A DNA stretch of 64,000 bases from Galaxea fascicularis (Eukaryota; Cnidaria; Anthozoa; Scleractinia; Euphylliidae): contig OX419345.1 of NCBI GenBank assembly GCA_948470475.1, positions 19,134,739 to 19,198,738 on the forward strand, read 5' to 3'. A model generated the notes under the pieces. That model did not search any database and was not told the DNA's origin. It saw only the letters and a list, made by a program, of their open reading frames with translations. Shown here one piece after another: positions 38,627-51,296 of this stretch (the first letter of the stretch is position 1; the number at the start of each line of letters is the position of its first letter). Position numbers and translations under genes: made by a program.

Positions 38627-41593
38627 ATGTGGTCGTTTCTCTTGACCGCAATGTCCTTGTGCGTGTGCAACGGCAAACCCATGGCAGCTAGAAGAGAACG
38701 TAAGTACTAATTGCTCCTGTTGTTTTCCGGCGAACAAAGTCTCATTGGTATCAGAAGCTTTTTGCAATCAGGGGATGGCACCAACTTAGTTTTATAGCCC
38801 AAAGAACTATACATGGACCTCCACTTGTTTAAAGGAAATATACTGAGTACATCTGAAATGTTTACCGGCCTCGCGTCTTGTACGACATTGCGAAGTCATT
38901 TTGAAGTATATCAGCATAGTGTTTGGTGCAGACCATCTGATTCTTTCCCTACGTAACATCCCTGATAACGACATAATATTATTCCCCGTTGAATTCTTGC
39001 AGATATATTCCGCCATGAAACTACCCCTCTTTCATCTTTTTGTCCCCGGGTGCAATGCCAACTCATTTTACATCTCTTTGTTGTTCTATATTGGTATTTT
39101 TCGATAAATGAAGCTTTTTTGTTATTAAACTATTAATAAGCTGCAGTTTTCTATTTACCACTTGAATGTCTCATTTATACATAACCACTCCGATAAGCTA
39201 CTGCCCCCAGTAGGTAGTGGCAATTAGTTTGATAGCTTTAATTTGATCTTCCCAGTGTGCCCTGAGGGAGGAGGAAACAAGAATGTCGCATGCGATTATT
39301 GGAGAGACCTCGGATACTGCAGTAAAGTCAAAGGCTACGCTGACATGATGGAAAGAGACTGCCCTGTGTCTTGTGGAATATGTCAAGGTTTGTATAAAGG
39401 GTTATAATTAGGTAACGAGGGAATCTTGAGGAAAATTGACTGGACCAGTGTAAAAAAGAGGGCTTAACAAAAGTAATAAACTTTGTTTTCTTTTGTTATT
39501 TACTTTCTTTTCCGCTTGCAGATAAATACACTAAAACTGAAACGGGTCAACTCAGTTGTAATAGATTCTACAAAATTGCCGGATTCTTTCAGTTTATTAC
39601 ATAATTGTTTTACGCATATTGCTGGTTTGCATGTGACGTCATGGCGGCCATGTTGGTGCACAATGCTAACCCTCTGGGAATTCAACTCTATTTTTATGCA
39701 AATACTTTCTTTTGTTTTATTGAACCAATATGGCCGCTGGTCACGTGACTGAAAACCAAGAATAGATGCACCAACTGTGCACTAAGTGTTTCTCTTTAAC
39801 ATTCCAATAGTTAGGGTGGGAAAGATCTAATGGCAACATCATACATTTATTGTACGTTCCCCAATGTCATACTAATCCTCTTACACAAACAGGGAGTTTG
39901 ACAATGTACGTATGCGTAATAAATGTGTGAAACCGAGCGGAATAATACTCTAAAAACCTCGATTCTGGTAAAAATGTTGAATAACTACAGTTTTCTATTT
40001 CAGCTCGTCCTACACCACCCCCCAAGCCCCGCATTATAAAAGGTGTGTAAAAGAATTCATTGTCATAAGGCGGGGTCGGCGGCTGAGCGCTTTGCCTTCC
40101 TTACACTAGGAAAGGAAAGCCCGATGCATTTTTCTCCATCAGCGAAATTTCGCGATCTAATACTCGGGGGAAACGGAAATAAAGATAGCTGTAATTTAAC
40201 TTGTAATTGAAGCCAACTCTTAAACGATTGTCGACCCTTTAAACCCTAAGAGGGGCCATTGCTTAATTTCTTATTATAGTCACTCTCCATGCCATCACCA
40301 TGGAAAATGAACGGAGAAGAGTGTGGAGAACATACATGCTGATATTACGGTTTAACTAAAAGGTTAAAAGACCGGATTAATCAGTCTCTTATTTATGTAA
40401 GCTGGACGTTGCGCATCACTGTTCTGAAGGGAGGTTCACCAGGTAGCTCACACAATTTTCTTTCAAAAACCCTTTCACGTGATATGTTACAAATAACTTT
40501 GCAGTGGATATACGCGAATGCCTTGAGGCCCACAATTCCAAGCGTGAACTGCACCAGGCGAAGCCGCTGACCTGGGATGATTCACTTGCCAAAGACGCTA
40601 AGGAGTGGGCGCTTCACCTCGCAAATGAAAATATTTTCCAACACGCACTATTCACCGGAAGCGGAGAAAACATTTACTCCGCAAAGAAGCTCGAGGGGAA
40701 AGTAGCAACATGCGCAGATGCAGTGGAGGCATGGTAATTACGTTGTATCAATAATCGTCGTCCTTTCTGAAGCCCAATGTTATCATTGTGGCCAAATAAA
40801 TTTTCCTATTCCTTTTCTCGTTTTTCTTTCTTTTTATATATTTCAGCATCGCTTTTTTGTTAGTTGCCATTTTACAGGTTATTATATTTTTGTAACATCC
40901 TTAGGAATAATGATAATGCGTACGAACACGTGCCTGACAGTGTAAGTGAAAACGAAGAGGTTAAACCACTGTGGGATATGAACATCCAATGTGATCATGT
41001 CATTGAAGCTAGGCACACTGAACAGACGCTAACCCAACCTAACCCATACATGATTGCGTAAACTTGATGTAACCCTTGGTTATTTTAATCATAGGTATTC
41101 AGAAGTGAAAAATTACGATTTTGAACATCCTCCGAAAAACCTTTTCCAAGGCGGCCCTACAGTAGGACATTTCACGCAGGTACGAAAATTTAAACTTTTG
41201 TTTCTCGTTTTTTTAGATGATATTTCAATAAAAAGATTCTTCACCCTAAACGTTCAATATATGTTGAGTATGTATTTAAGCGTGATAGTTCTTTTCAAAG
41301 AGAAGGATGGGACTACAACTACACTGAAGCAATCGACTGATGAGATCTGCTGCTTCAGACGATTGTGTGCCCTGAGAGATCCAGAGCAAAACAAAACGTT
41401 ATGTGAAAAACGATACACCATTTCTTTGTTGCAGCTTGTGTGGAAGTCCACCAAGAAAGTAGGTGTCTCGGTTGTCGCAATTCAGCGCGGGTTTTATACA
41501 AAAACGTACATAGTGGCTCGATACACGCCTATAGGAAACGTCGAAGGTGAATTTGGGCGAGAAGTTGGGACCAGTGTTATGGCGCGCAAATAA
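38627..41593 (+). CDS. Gene B: secreted ShKT-CAP protein, 6 exons
   Basis: Exons 38627-38699, 39256-39387, 40004-40042, 40505-40733, 41095-41179 and 41435-41593 give 717 nt and 238 residues. Signal peptide about 1-16 (MWSFLLTAMSLCVCNG); short propeptide with Arg-Arg (22-23); ShKT domain Cys26-Cys67 with six Cys (26, 37, 46, 60, 64, 67); Pro-rich linker 69-81 (ARPTPPPKPRIIK); CAP domain about 82-230 with His128, Glu136, Glu161, His183 and the Cys87/Cys151 pair. Every exon after the first begins and ends in the phase seen in gene E, with identical lengths. All borders are GT/AG; the linker exon of 39 nt is easily missed by gene finders. The gene is divergent from E (about 11.8 kb apart) and convergent with C (1.4 kb apart). 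ShKT domains occur in ion-channel-blocking toxins and in many enzymes and matrix proteins; nothing here proves toxicity. Confidence 0.9.
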
Positions 41594-42958
41594 AATGGTA
41601 AGAAAAATTTTGTGTAACACACAGTTTCGTCTGTTTAGGCCTTAAAGACATCATAGTATATAAACATGTATTCAGTTTTAATGGGGAACAAATCTGAGTA
41701 CTCTTTTCCTCTCCAACCATCCAGAGACCGTTACAATTTGGCGCGTCACGCTACTCTTCTGCAGCTTTCAGTAACGTTGGCTAAGAAAGGAATCAAAATC
41801 GTATACCTCAGGCTGCCGGTGATTTAACTCATTTTCCGAGTTCAGTGGCTTATAGACACTCACACAATGAGCACCTTTAATTTTTTATCCCCGAGTCTTA
41901 AGTTTATCACACACAAAAAATCACCATCTGTTTTGATATCACCAAAGTTGGTGTTGAGTCCAGGTAGCCTGGGTTTATCCTCTGTTGGTTCAGGTTCCAA
42001 ATCTAGTATACACCGAGTTGCGGCAGCGGAGTAAGGTACGATTTAAAGAAACTGAAGCGGTAGGTTTGGTATCCAAAGACTTTTAGTATTTAAAACGATT
42101 AGTATTTGTAACAATTGGTCTTTTTTGCTTTATTTTCAAACAGAGGTGCCTCTGGTTTCCTATCTAACTCCGAATCCTGGATGTCTCTACATATATCATA
42201 ATTTTTTACCTACTTAAGAGTGAACTTATTAACTTAAAACAGTCAGTGTGGCTTCATACCAACATCATAATTTCGGTGGAATCGCTTCTGAAATTTCTAT
42301 CGTCACAAAAATTGTTGCTGCACCGAATACCTTCCAATACCAATATAAGGTTGCTCGAGTTCAAAAACATGCATGCCAGGTATATATAACATACCAGGTA
42401 TACTAGGCATATTCGTTTTCAGAGACAATGATGAGTCATTTAGCTATTCGTTATCGATTTATTTTACATTGACACGCCAACCAATAAAATAAGTAATCAA
42501 AAGCCGGGTGACTTGTACATCTTATTTCCCTGGAAAAGCTACGCCTTTTTCTTTTGTTAATCCCATTTCATCCCCTCCTTGTATCTACCTTGAGGCTTTG
42601 CGTTGGTGGCTTACTTCTGAATCATTGAACCCTTTTTTTGTCCTTGAGATCTACAAAGTGTAAATCAAACAGTAGATCTAAATTCGCTCTATGGCACGTT
42701 TCTATTAACGAGACAGTCATCAAGTCAACTGTTCAATAAAGCATTAAACAGGTAATAAACTTTATGTAATGTCTCGTAGTAAGCCAGTAATAAATAGGGA
42801 AAAGAATGAATGAATGAATGAACGAACGAACGAACGAACGAACGAAAGGACGGACGGACGGATGGACGAACAAACGAACGCACGAACTTACGGACGGACA
42901 AACGAACGAACGAACATACGAATGAAAGTGCCTACAAAGTGCTCGTCTGCACTTACCA
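41594..42958. repeat. Convergent 3' region of genes B and C with a GAAC/GGAC tetranucleotide tract
   Basis: About 42806-42920 is an imperfect run of GAAT, GAAC, GGAC and GAAC units, ending about 40 bp before the last coding base of gene C. Minus-strand frames of repeated SFVRSF/SVRPF type come from it. The rest (41594-42800) shows no gene. Confidence 0.75.
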
Positions 42959-45900
42959 TCAGTTGATCTGCTTAACGGCAACGTTTTCTGCAAACAATCC
43001 ATGAATATTTCCAGGCGGAAAATAACGAGCTACGATGTAGGTTTGCTTCAATAACCCTGATCCTCTTGACGTCTGAGCTACCCCTACTGCTGTGGTAGAA
43101 TTCCACACCACCTTTGACAGTAAATAAACGATTTAGTTTAAATATTTAAATGTTGGCTTAGCAGGTTTTGAAAGGACAGAGAGAGGGAAAAACATGAAAC
43201 GCAAAGCGGGGAACTTTTTCCCTTTCCACCTGACACGCCCTTCGCGTCCTCGCAAGCGCGAGCTCCCCCTTCCCCCTCCCCCTTCGGAGGGTTTTGGAGC
43301 GATGGACGGAAACAGGAAGTGGACGTTTCGCGTTCATGTTCAGTGGTCTTGCACACATTTTCAAGTAAATCATAAAAGTAAAGACACTCAATACAAACGT
43401 GGTATTATCAAGGCAAGTTAAAAGAGAAAACACCTCAGTTCCGGTTAGCGTCCCTATTATTGCCTGCATGGTCGGGCTAATCTGTCTGTAACCTCCCACC
43501 TATTGATGGGAGGTTACTAGCAAGAGGGCTATAATGACCAAACTGATAAAACCAATTCATGAAAGTTCAAATAAAGGAACTTCGACAAAGAACTGCACAG
43601 TAAATAAAATAAGCATTCAAAAATAATAGAAAAAGGTAAAAAGAAAATATTTACTTAATAAGCGAGCATGTTTATTAATGGCAATTGCAGTTCTAATATA
43701 ACTGTTGGTGATTAATCCTCTTTTCATTTCACAAGACAACTATGAGAAAAACTCCAAACATCATTCCACCCTCTCCCCCTCTCCCCCTCGGTTATCCAAA
43801 GCAACATGTCGTCGGACCTCGTTAGCATACATATGGGATGAGACACACAAGGTGGAGGAGGGGGAGGGGTACGTTTTCTGTATCAATAGAACAATGCACA
43901 AAGGCCCCGACCCTGCAATCTTTGTTCTCTAAAGTCCGATTCCCCGCCTTAACGCACCACCACGCAGCATCCACAACTTTGTTTATTCTGCATTGTTTAC
44001 CTGTGTGAAGTGGCCAGTTTCTGGTGAAAACCCAGGGCTATTGTATTCATATAGCGGCTCTTCGTCGTCGTACCTGAAAAGATAATGGTTAGTAAACTTA
44101 ATTTCAGCGTTTTGTATTCTTTCCCCACAAAGCACCAACGTTAAAATGAATCCTTGGTCATAATTCATGTAACAGAGCATATGCTTTCCTTATTAGATGT
44201 TTAAACAATTCTTGAAAGACAGTTTGGAGAAATCTAATTCACAAAATATGCTCGCAGCATCCGTTGTGAGTGTAATTAAAATACGAGACCAAGGGATTTA
44301 TTGATATGAATTGTTTGAATTAATCTAGATCAGAATGTTGATTTTTCGAATGTGGGCTATTGAACCCAATTGCATAGCTAAAAATCCCAATAACAAACCA
44401 TACGGTAATCAAACAACTTACGAATGACTTACCATCCCATCAAAGCAAGCGTACAGTTAGCAGCGTCGTGTCCCTTAAACCATGCTATGTTTTCGCCTTC
44501 TTTCCCGCGGTTTGGATCATGTTCAATTACACCCGTAGCCGCTAAGTGATCGGCCCACACTTGAGCACGCTGGACCAGGGTGTCATTCCAAATAAGAGGA
44601 ATTGATCCATGAAGGGCTCGTTTCTCGTTGTGTGCTTTCAAGCAAGCATTTTCTAACAATTAAAGCAAACATTGCACAGCTAGCAAACAGAAGACAAAAA
44701 GACTTTCGGAAATTCGACCTTTTTAAAGCTTTACGTACCGGCAGGCGTTGGAGAAGGAGTTTCGGTCGTTGTTTGAATGGTTGTACTCGGTCCCGCTGTG
44801 GTCGAAGGATTGGATGTGGTACTTGGTCCGGCTGTGGTTGAAGGATTAGATGTAATGCTTGGCGATTCGGTTGTTGAAGAGTTCGATGGAGTGTTTGGAC
44901 CGGCTGTAGTTGAAGGATTAGATGTAGTACTTGCCGAATCGGTTGTTGAAGAGTTTGATGGGGTGTTTGGACCGGCTGTAGTTGAAGGATTAGATGTAGT
45001 GTTTGGCCGCCCGGGAGTTGATGAATTTGATGTTGTAATTGGTGGGACTGTGGTTGAAGGGTTAGAAGTGCTACTTGGTATGGCTGTGGATGACGAGTTA
45101 GCTAATGTGCTTGGCTGGCTGGTTGTCGATGAAATAGAACTTGTACCTGGCTTTATCGTCGTAGACGAAGGTGCAGTCGTACTTGGGGGTGTTGGCGTTG
45201 TCGAAGGTGGTTCTTAAAATCGGTAAAAAATATCGTTTCTATTTTATTATCGTAATTGTTGATATTTGCAATTGCTCGCAAACAGCAATTTTTTATATCT
45301 AAAAAACGTCTATTACTGTTATAGTCCCATCTTCAATTCCAATTTTGTTTTGGACTGGGAAGTCAGTGTATTTATTCCATATAACAAATGCCTTTTATCC
45401 CTGTGCATTCGTTCAGGCAGTCATAGCTCAATTACACCCTCATTAACGTTGTATTTGACCGATATGAAGCTTTAGTGACGCAGTGCGCAGTTATTTGTTA
45501 ATGAGGTCGGATAGTCTCCCTGCTCTTGGGCTGGGAAGGCACTTCTTTATCATCGAGTACAATGAAAGTAACTTTTTTACTTACGGACACAGAAGCCACA
45601 TGACGTCTGGCAGTTCAACAACATGTAGTCGTAATACTGACTTGTTGGATAACAATAACTCTGGGAGGCCCAATAGGCGCAGTCTGACATGGAATCTGGT
45701 TGGGGTTCACAACCTAAAAGAGAATTTAGAATTCGCATAAGCCAATAGGCCCTTTCCGAATTACCCCAGGCCTCTTTTTCAAAAGCGAGTCTTAGTGCTC
45801 ATCCTTTCATATGCAAATCAATTTTCATTCACATGAAAATGAGTTTAATTTGCGTGTGAATGAAAATTGATTTGCATATGAAAGGATGAGCACTAAGACT

Positions 45901-48603
45901 CGCACAACAGCAGACGAATGAACAGACGAAATGACGCGGTGCATGGATTCAATCCTAAATCGGACCACAGAACCAGGTCTTAGAATAACTGGTATGATCA
46001 TGCTGGTTATGTGCTCAACGTCTGCCTCAGTTCAATACTGAGATAAATAATAACAATAAACATTTGTTTACACCACCCGAATTCAACGTAAGTTTTCAGA
46101 TGTGCCTTACAAAGGGAAAGCTTTATAATTCTAAATAAATACTTTACAATTCTCAAATCAAATAAATGTTGGTTTTTGGAGAGAGGGGACAACCGGAGTA
46201 CCAGGACCAAAACCTCAACCCACATACGACTCCAAGCCTGGGAATCGAACCCGGGGCACATCGGTGGAAGGCGAGCGCTCTCACCACTGCGCCAACCCTG
46301 CTCCCCGTTCAGATCGATGATCGCGTCATTAGGCAGTGACGTTAAGCCGTTGACATTGGCTCCTTTACCTCTGCACGTACGAATTGACGGCGGGTACGTA
46401 AGAGAGACCACACATTGATCTTTATGAAAATGGTGCATGCTTTGGTCTGTCCAGGAGTAACAATCCGTGTCCGCAAAAGCTCATTTAGTCGCGGAAACAA
46501 ACACGCATGATTGGGAAATCTGGATTTAGGTCTCAAAATCTACATCTTCGTTATTCTGGGTGTTTTTGACTGAGCTGGACGAGAGATGTTCGAAACTTGA
46601 TCGACCGGAATTGTTGTAAAGTTGTTGCAAAAACTATAAATAGTACTGAAACCTAGAGCCTATTTGAATGTCAGTTAAGTGATTTTAAATTGCCCGATTC
46701 GGCAAATAATGTAACGAAATTGGACCGCTACATCATCATCTCATACTCTAGCCTGCATCGCAGACAGTGAACATACCGCCGGTATATACTATATAAGGAC
46801 TATTTCGCGGTTTTCACCAAGGTCTCGAGTGACAATTCCGGCCGCACCGCAGGCTACTCATACTCCTGCCTGGCTCCAAATGCAGAGTTTCACGTCATTT
46901 ATATGTAAATACTACAACTTTTGGTATCAAAATTTTCTTCTCCGTAAAATATGTTTTTTTGTGTGTTCCTGTTACTAACATCACGACAAGAAAGGGGAAA
47001 TTTTGTCTTTAAATGATCATTTTCCGCGAAAAGACTGGGGCAAGTTTTAAGGCATAAGTCTGGAGCATTTTTTCTGCTAATAATTACCAGAGTGATCAAA
47101 GAAGTCGATAAGTCAATTGCAAACTTTGATGGCCCAATGTTATGCGCAGTAGGAGATATGTAGTACAAAACAAGGGAATCCCTGCCTAAAATACCCAGTT
47201 TGGGCGGCACATTCCTATGTAGCTTATATAGGGAAGTACCCCCCCCTCCCTGACTGGGCCTTTGCCGCTTGCCACTCAGCCTATCAGCCTGACGAAGAAA
47301 CGTTCTCACCAACACGGGTCCAGGGTCCGCGCAGGGGGAGGGGTCGGGGGTCCAGGGCCCCCACATTTTGTGGAAAAAGATATATGCGGCCTTATACGTA
47401 CATGGATTGCGTACTTACCACAAATTCCGCAAGTGGCTGGACAGTACGCTTTTAGAAAGCTATAATACTGGTTGCCGTACTGACAGTAACCTACGCTTTT
47501 CCAGTAGCTGCAATATGAGTGGTCCGGACAGTCAATTTCTGCAAGCAAATTGTAGGAAATTATCTCTTTATAACGAAATTTGAGCGAGAGAAAGGCCACG
47601 AGAAAACGTATGTACGTATGGCTATTCTCGTTCATTTCATATTCATTGATTTCCCTATTTATGTCATGACGTTATTTTGATTTAGGATAGTTTGATTATT
47701 CTTTATATGCTGTCGGACATTTTAGAGTGACCAATGTCATTGCACCATATTCAAGATTGTTACTGCGCATACATTCTGCGCATCTCGGGAGTGCCCGAAA
47801 ATCACTGAAGGGTTTTTTAAGGCTGCAAGTGCTTCGTAAAATAAACCTATTTTTGCGCGGTTTGCAACGTCGTATAATATTTAAAACAAACATTTAAATA
47901 GAAATAAAACAACAACAATAACAGCATCTAACAGTACGAGTAGAATTAATTTCATGTAGCAACACTCACCTCCGCAAAATCCACATGTCGCCTTACAGTA
48001 CATTCTCATGAAACTGTGGTATATATTCCCGGGGGTGCAATATCCCTGGTTCCGCCAGTTTCCGCAATAGCCGTGATCCTGGTAGGCGCAAACTTTTTCA
48101 TCTAAGGACATTAATGAGTTCTTATTAGAAAGTGGCAGTTTCTTTGGCATCCAAACGAAAATCCCAAATTTAGAATCCCTTGCAGACACAAAGAACCTAA
48201 TTATATAACGCGGAAGTCCCTGTCTCCAATCCTATTTATGGTCTATTTTTGATGCATCTTATCATGCTCAGCCTGGGAAGCAATTATTTCTGTTTTGTTG
48301 GATCCTTTCTGTTTCTGTTTCCTAGTGTAGTGCAATTTCCCGTTTCTATATCTGAGGTTTCGATGCTGGCTTATGAGCAAAAGTGTATCTTTCTTAGGAA
48401 GGGCATATTTGCCGAAATGTGTCGGATATCACTGCGTTCGGTCTTGTCTCTAATTGAAAATTGATTCAAGGTAATTGATACGTACTAGATCGCTTATCGG
48501 CTTGAGGTTTAGCCAGTAAGAAACGAGCAGGTTGATGTGGCTTTGAGTTGCAAAGGACAAATGCAGTACAGATCAGAATTAGCCTAGTAAGCAGGGAGCG
48601 CAT
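42959..48603 (-). CDS. Gene C: secreted protein with three ShKT domains, mucin-like linker and CAP domain, 8 exons
   Basis: Exons (minus) 48603-48486, 48101-47970, 47538-47419, 45713-45585, 45212-44739, 44652-44433, 44073-44001 and 43111-42959 give 1419 nt and 472 residues. Signal peptide about 1-20 ([20 protein letters not shown]), propeptide to Lys-Arg 37-38, ShKT1 Cys44-82, ShKT2 Cys87-123, ShKT3 Cys125-165. Residues 167-324 form one exon of Thr/Ser/Pro repeats built on NPSTTAGP(S/N)T and NSSTT, rich in O-glycosylation sites and NST/NSS sequons. CAP 326-472 keeps His369, Glu378, Glu402, His419 and the Cys328/Cys391 pair. Each ShKT and the linker sit on a separate symmetrical phase 1-1 exon, so domains could be gained or skipped. 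The long plus-strand frame at 44777-45217 is the antisense of the linker. It is likely a secreted, glycosylated matrix or mucus component (inference). Confidence 0.88.
44739..45212 (-). repeat. Coding tandem repeat: mucin-like exon of gene C
   Basis: Within this 474-nt exon the unit of about 10-11 residues [13 protein letters not shown] recurs, alternating with NSSTTESPS and NSSTTDSAS. On the plus strand the words GTTGAAGGATTAGATGT and GTTGAAGAGTT are seen repeatedly. Nearly identical repeats imply recent expansion, so repeat number may differ between individuals. Confidence 0.85.
45785..45903. mobile_element. Perfect 49-bp-arm hairpin in intron 3 of gene C
   Basis: Left arm 45785-45833 (starts GCGAGTCTTAGTGCTCATCC) and right arm 45855-45903 are exact reverse complements with a 21-nt loop. 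With no substitution in 49 bp it must be recent or kept by gene conversion. No coding content. Confidence 0.9.
46160..46310 (-). mobile_element. tRNA-derived SINE (family 2) in intron 3 of gene C
   Basis: The minus strand reads GGGGAGCAGGGTTGGCGCAG then TGGTGAGAGCGCTCGCC, B-box GGGTTCGATTCCCA and the tail GTACTCCGGTTGTCCCCTC. It is the best-preserved of the three family 2 copies in the window. Frames across it are spurious. Confidence 0.8.
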
Positions 48604-50423
48604 TGTCCTACAGCAGTATCGTGCAGCAAATCGTGGTTCTGCTGATCCAAGAAATCGTGGTTTTACGATGATCCTTAGTTGTGTCGCCTTAAGTGCCTTT
48701 TGACTGAATGATATACACGTTGTAGGAAAAGAAATTAATTGCTTTTGGAAAGTGTTTTTCAAAACATTTGTATAACAAATAAAGAGCCATTAACTCTATT
48801 TGTGCTTAAAATAGTGTTTTTCTCACGACTGTTGAAATAAGAACAGCTTATGCTACAATGCAACATTAAAGACTAAACTGTATTTCTTTGATGTCTCGTA
48901 AAGTATGTAATGCCGACGTCAGACCTCTTCGATGAAGGACGCGGCAATATACGAGTCCACCATAAATAGCATTTGCTTTTAACAGCTGTAAAAGCAATCT
49001 TTAAAATGATGATTGCAGCGTTCTCAGCCATCTCAATCCGTTTTTTTAAAAAGTAAACAGTGCCTTCCTCACATCAATGGAAACAATTATTTCATCCGTG
49101 AATACAAAACGTTTGACTTAAATTAACACATTGCACTCTTTCTCGAAAAAGTATTTTCCTACTCTTAACGCAAAATTTTACGCCCCCTAATAGGACCTCT
49201 ATGTTTCATAAGTTTTGTAGCAAACCAGTTGACTGTATATGACTGTTGTGGATGATATATACGAAATAAATCATGACTGTTGTCGCATTAAGTAAATATC
49301 CAACTATGCCGCGTTTTTTTGTCTGCCAAGGTGACATTGTTTGTCAGGAAAATCGCTCTGGGTTGCGGTTTGTACAGCAAAGTCGGCTAAATTGTCAGCG
49401 ATCGCCGAGGAACGTTTTGTTGACTTACACAAGTGACAAACATTTGTGGTCCAACTCTCGCTACTTTTAGCCTGCTTGTAGCTTTGTTCCCGTCCTAGAT
49501 AAATTATTTTTACTCCTATCTCCTGCGCTTCTAAGAAATCCCACCCTCCCCTTTTCCAACTCCCCTACCTCTCTCTTCCCTAGTCCCCAAGGCACCCATC
49601 CCCTGTCAACTCGCTTACGGTCGGACTGAATTGTGAAAATTTTAATCTGCGAGCTATGCTTTGAACTGTCTACTCTTTACTGATTGGATATTTTCGACTT
49701 TTGTTTTAGTGTCTCTTGCTTGAGGTGTGTTATGTAGGAGGATATAGTGGGGTTAATAACTTTCTCTTGGAGAAATGGGATGCATTTGCTCTCTCTCTCT
49801 CTTTGCTATGCTAAAATCTGTGATTGCTTAGCAAAAATACTCTTGTAATTACCTGACCCGGCAAGTGGCACCTCAATTTAGTCTGAGATAATGGTGACTC
49901 GCATTAAGGAATCTGAGTCCATCTCAATAAACGTGCTCAGAGCCGGTTCCGATTAGTGGTTACTTTGGCCTGTGTGCTTACAAAATATACTGTGATTGGC
50001 AAGAGTGGTGAAGTTATTCCTTTCTGTGTCTACGGTGAACATTAATGAGGAAAGTACTCAAAACAGCTGATAACAAAAAAAGAGCATATGAAATTGGAAA
50101 TTATAGTTACCTAATTCTGTGGTATTCCTTTCTCTTAGTTTAATTTCAATTTAAGATTGATTTCCTTTGATATTTTCTAAAAAAATACGTCTCAAAGCAT
50201 CCTCTGGGATTCTTAAGCTGCTCTTTCAGTTAGCTGCAGGCTCGGCTGGGCTAAAATCTGTTTTCCTTCTACAATTACACACTGTCGCGGGAGACAATTT
50301 CATCGTTCTGCCTTTTTCTTCGCAAAACAAAAGTTGACTCGAGACAGACGGGTACAATCTGTACAAAAGGGACGTGACGGGCTATAACCAGACCGTTAAG
50401 TCTAACTGAAAGTGTCTTGATGT
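48604..50423. other. Between genes C and D
   Basis: No exon recognised. Gene C may have a noncoding first exon here, since an acceptor (CTGCTGTAG) lies 4 nt before its start codon. The frame at 49273-49470 has no domain. Confidence 0.3.
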
Positions 50424-51137
50424 TTAGTGGTGTCTCAAACGAGTCAGTACTTGAGACTTACTTGTACAATACCCACACGTCGCTTTGCACTTCATTATCA
50501 TCCGATGATGGAATCGGTTGTTACGTTCACAGAGGCCTTTTGACTTCCAGTACGCACATCCTCCAATACTGTCGTTGCACCCTTCGAAAATAATTAGGCA
50601 AACTCATACCTAACTTGCTCAAGAGAAAAGCCAGTGTCTTGTAATAACTGGTGTCATCCGAGATTAACTAAAAGCGTTTATCCCGCCTTTTGAGTTGTCT
50701 TGCGATTTGGGGACGAGGTAATTAAGATAAGGTATACCCCCTATAGGTGTTTGAATTAGTCATATGATCAATCAGAGATCTAGCTATTCCTCTCAGCCTA
50801 CCATTTTACTTTAATGTCCAGCTAAGGTTTCGTTTTCTGTGCCCTCACGGCCTTCACTAAGCCAGATGTATCTACTGATTACTACTGAAACTGCATATTT
50901 TAAGTAAAATGGGCTATGAGGTTGTCATTTTAGTCCAATCTGGGTCCGGCAAACCAGCCGGAGCACATGACAGACATGACAGCTTTGAGAAGATTGGAAG
51001 GCATGGTAAAGCATGAAAGGCTTAAAAATCTTACCTGCTAATTTCTCCAAAAGTTTGTCTGAAAAATAACTTCCAATAGCACCATGAGAGGCCGCTTGGA
51101 AAGCCACGAGTAACGTGACAAAGAAAATATGCTGCAT
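50424..51137 (-). CDS. Gene D: secreted single-ShKT peptide, or alternative 5' exons of gene C
   Basis: Exon 1 (51137-51035) encodes a signal peptide (MQHIFFVTLLVAFQAASHG) and a short pro-region to residue 34, donor GCAG/GTAAGA, phase 1. Exon 2 (50581-50462) carries one ShKT domain, Cys36-Cys73, with six Cys (36, 43, 52, 66, 70, 73) and ends at a good donor ACAA/GTAAGT in phase 1. If that donor is not used, the frame runs on 12 codons to a stop at 50426-50424, giving an 86-residue secreted ShKT peptide. If it is used, the next phase-compatible exons on this strand are those of gene C, so D could be an alternative promoter and first-ShKT of a four-ShKT form of C. No CAP exon lies between. Single ShKT peptides can be channel blockers in anemones, but this one is too diverged to say. 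Confidence 0.7.
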
Positions 51138-51296
51138 TGATCCCTGAAGAATCACGATTGAATAATACAGAGTTTGCATAAGTTGAAGGATCAAATTCCA
51201 ACCACGAAATTTAAACAACAACAACAACAAAACAAGACGTTGGAGTGTAAACAAGAAAGAGAGGTTGAAAAGGAACAAGGAATAAAACCAAAAATT

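Noticed and set aside
42806..42920. Regular spaced repeats considered as a CRISPR array
   Set aside because: It is a continuous tetranucleotide repeat without spacers in a eukaryotic context.
44777..45217. 146-residue plus-strand open frame with VVEGLDVV repeats
   Set aside because: It is the antisense of the mucin-like exon of gene C, whose sense strand has matching splice sites and phase.
50424..51137. Calling gene D a neurotoxin
   Set aside because: The ShKT fold alone is found in many non-toxic proteins; no feature here decides the function.
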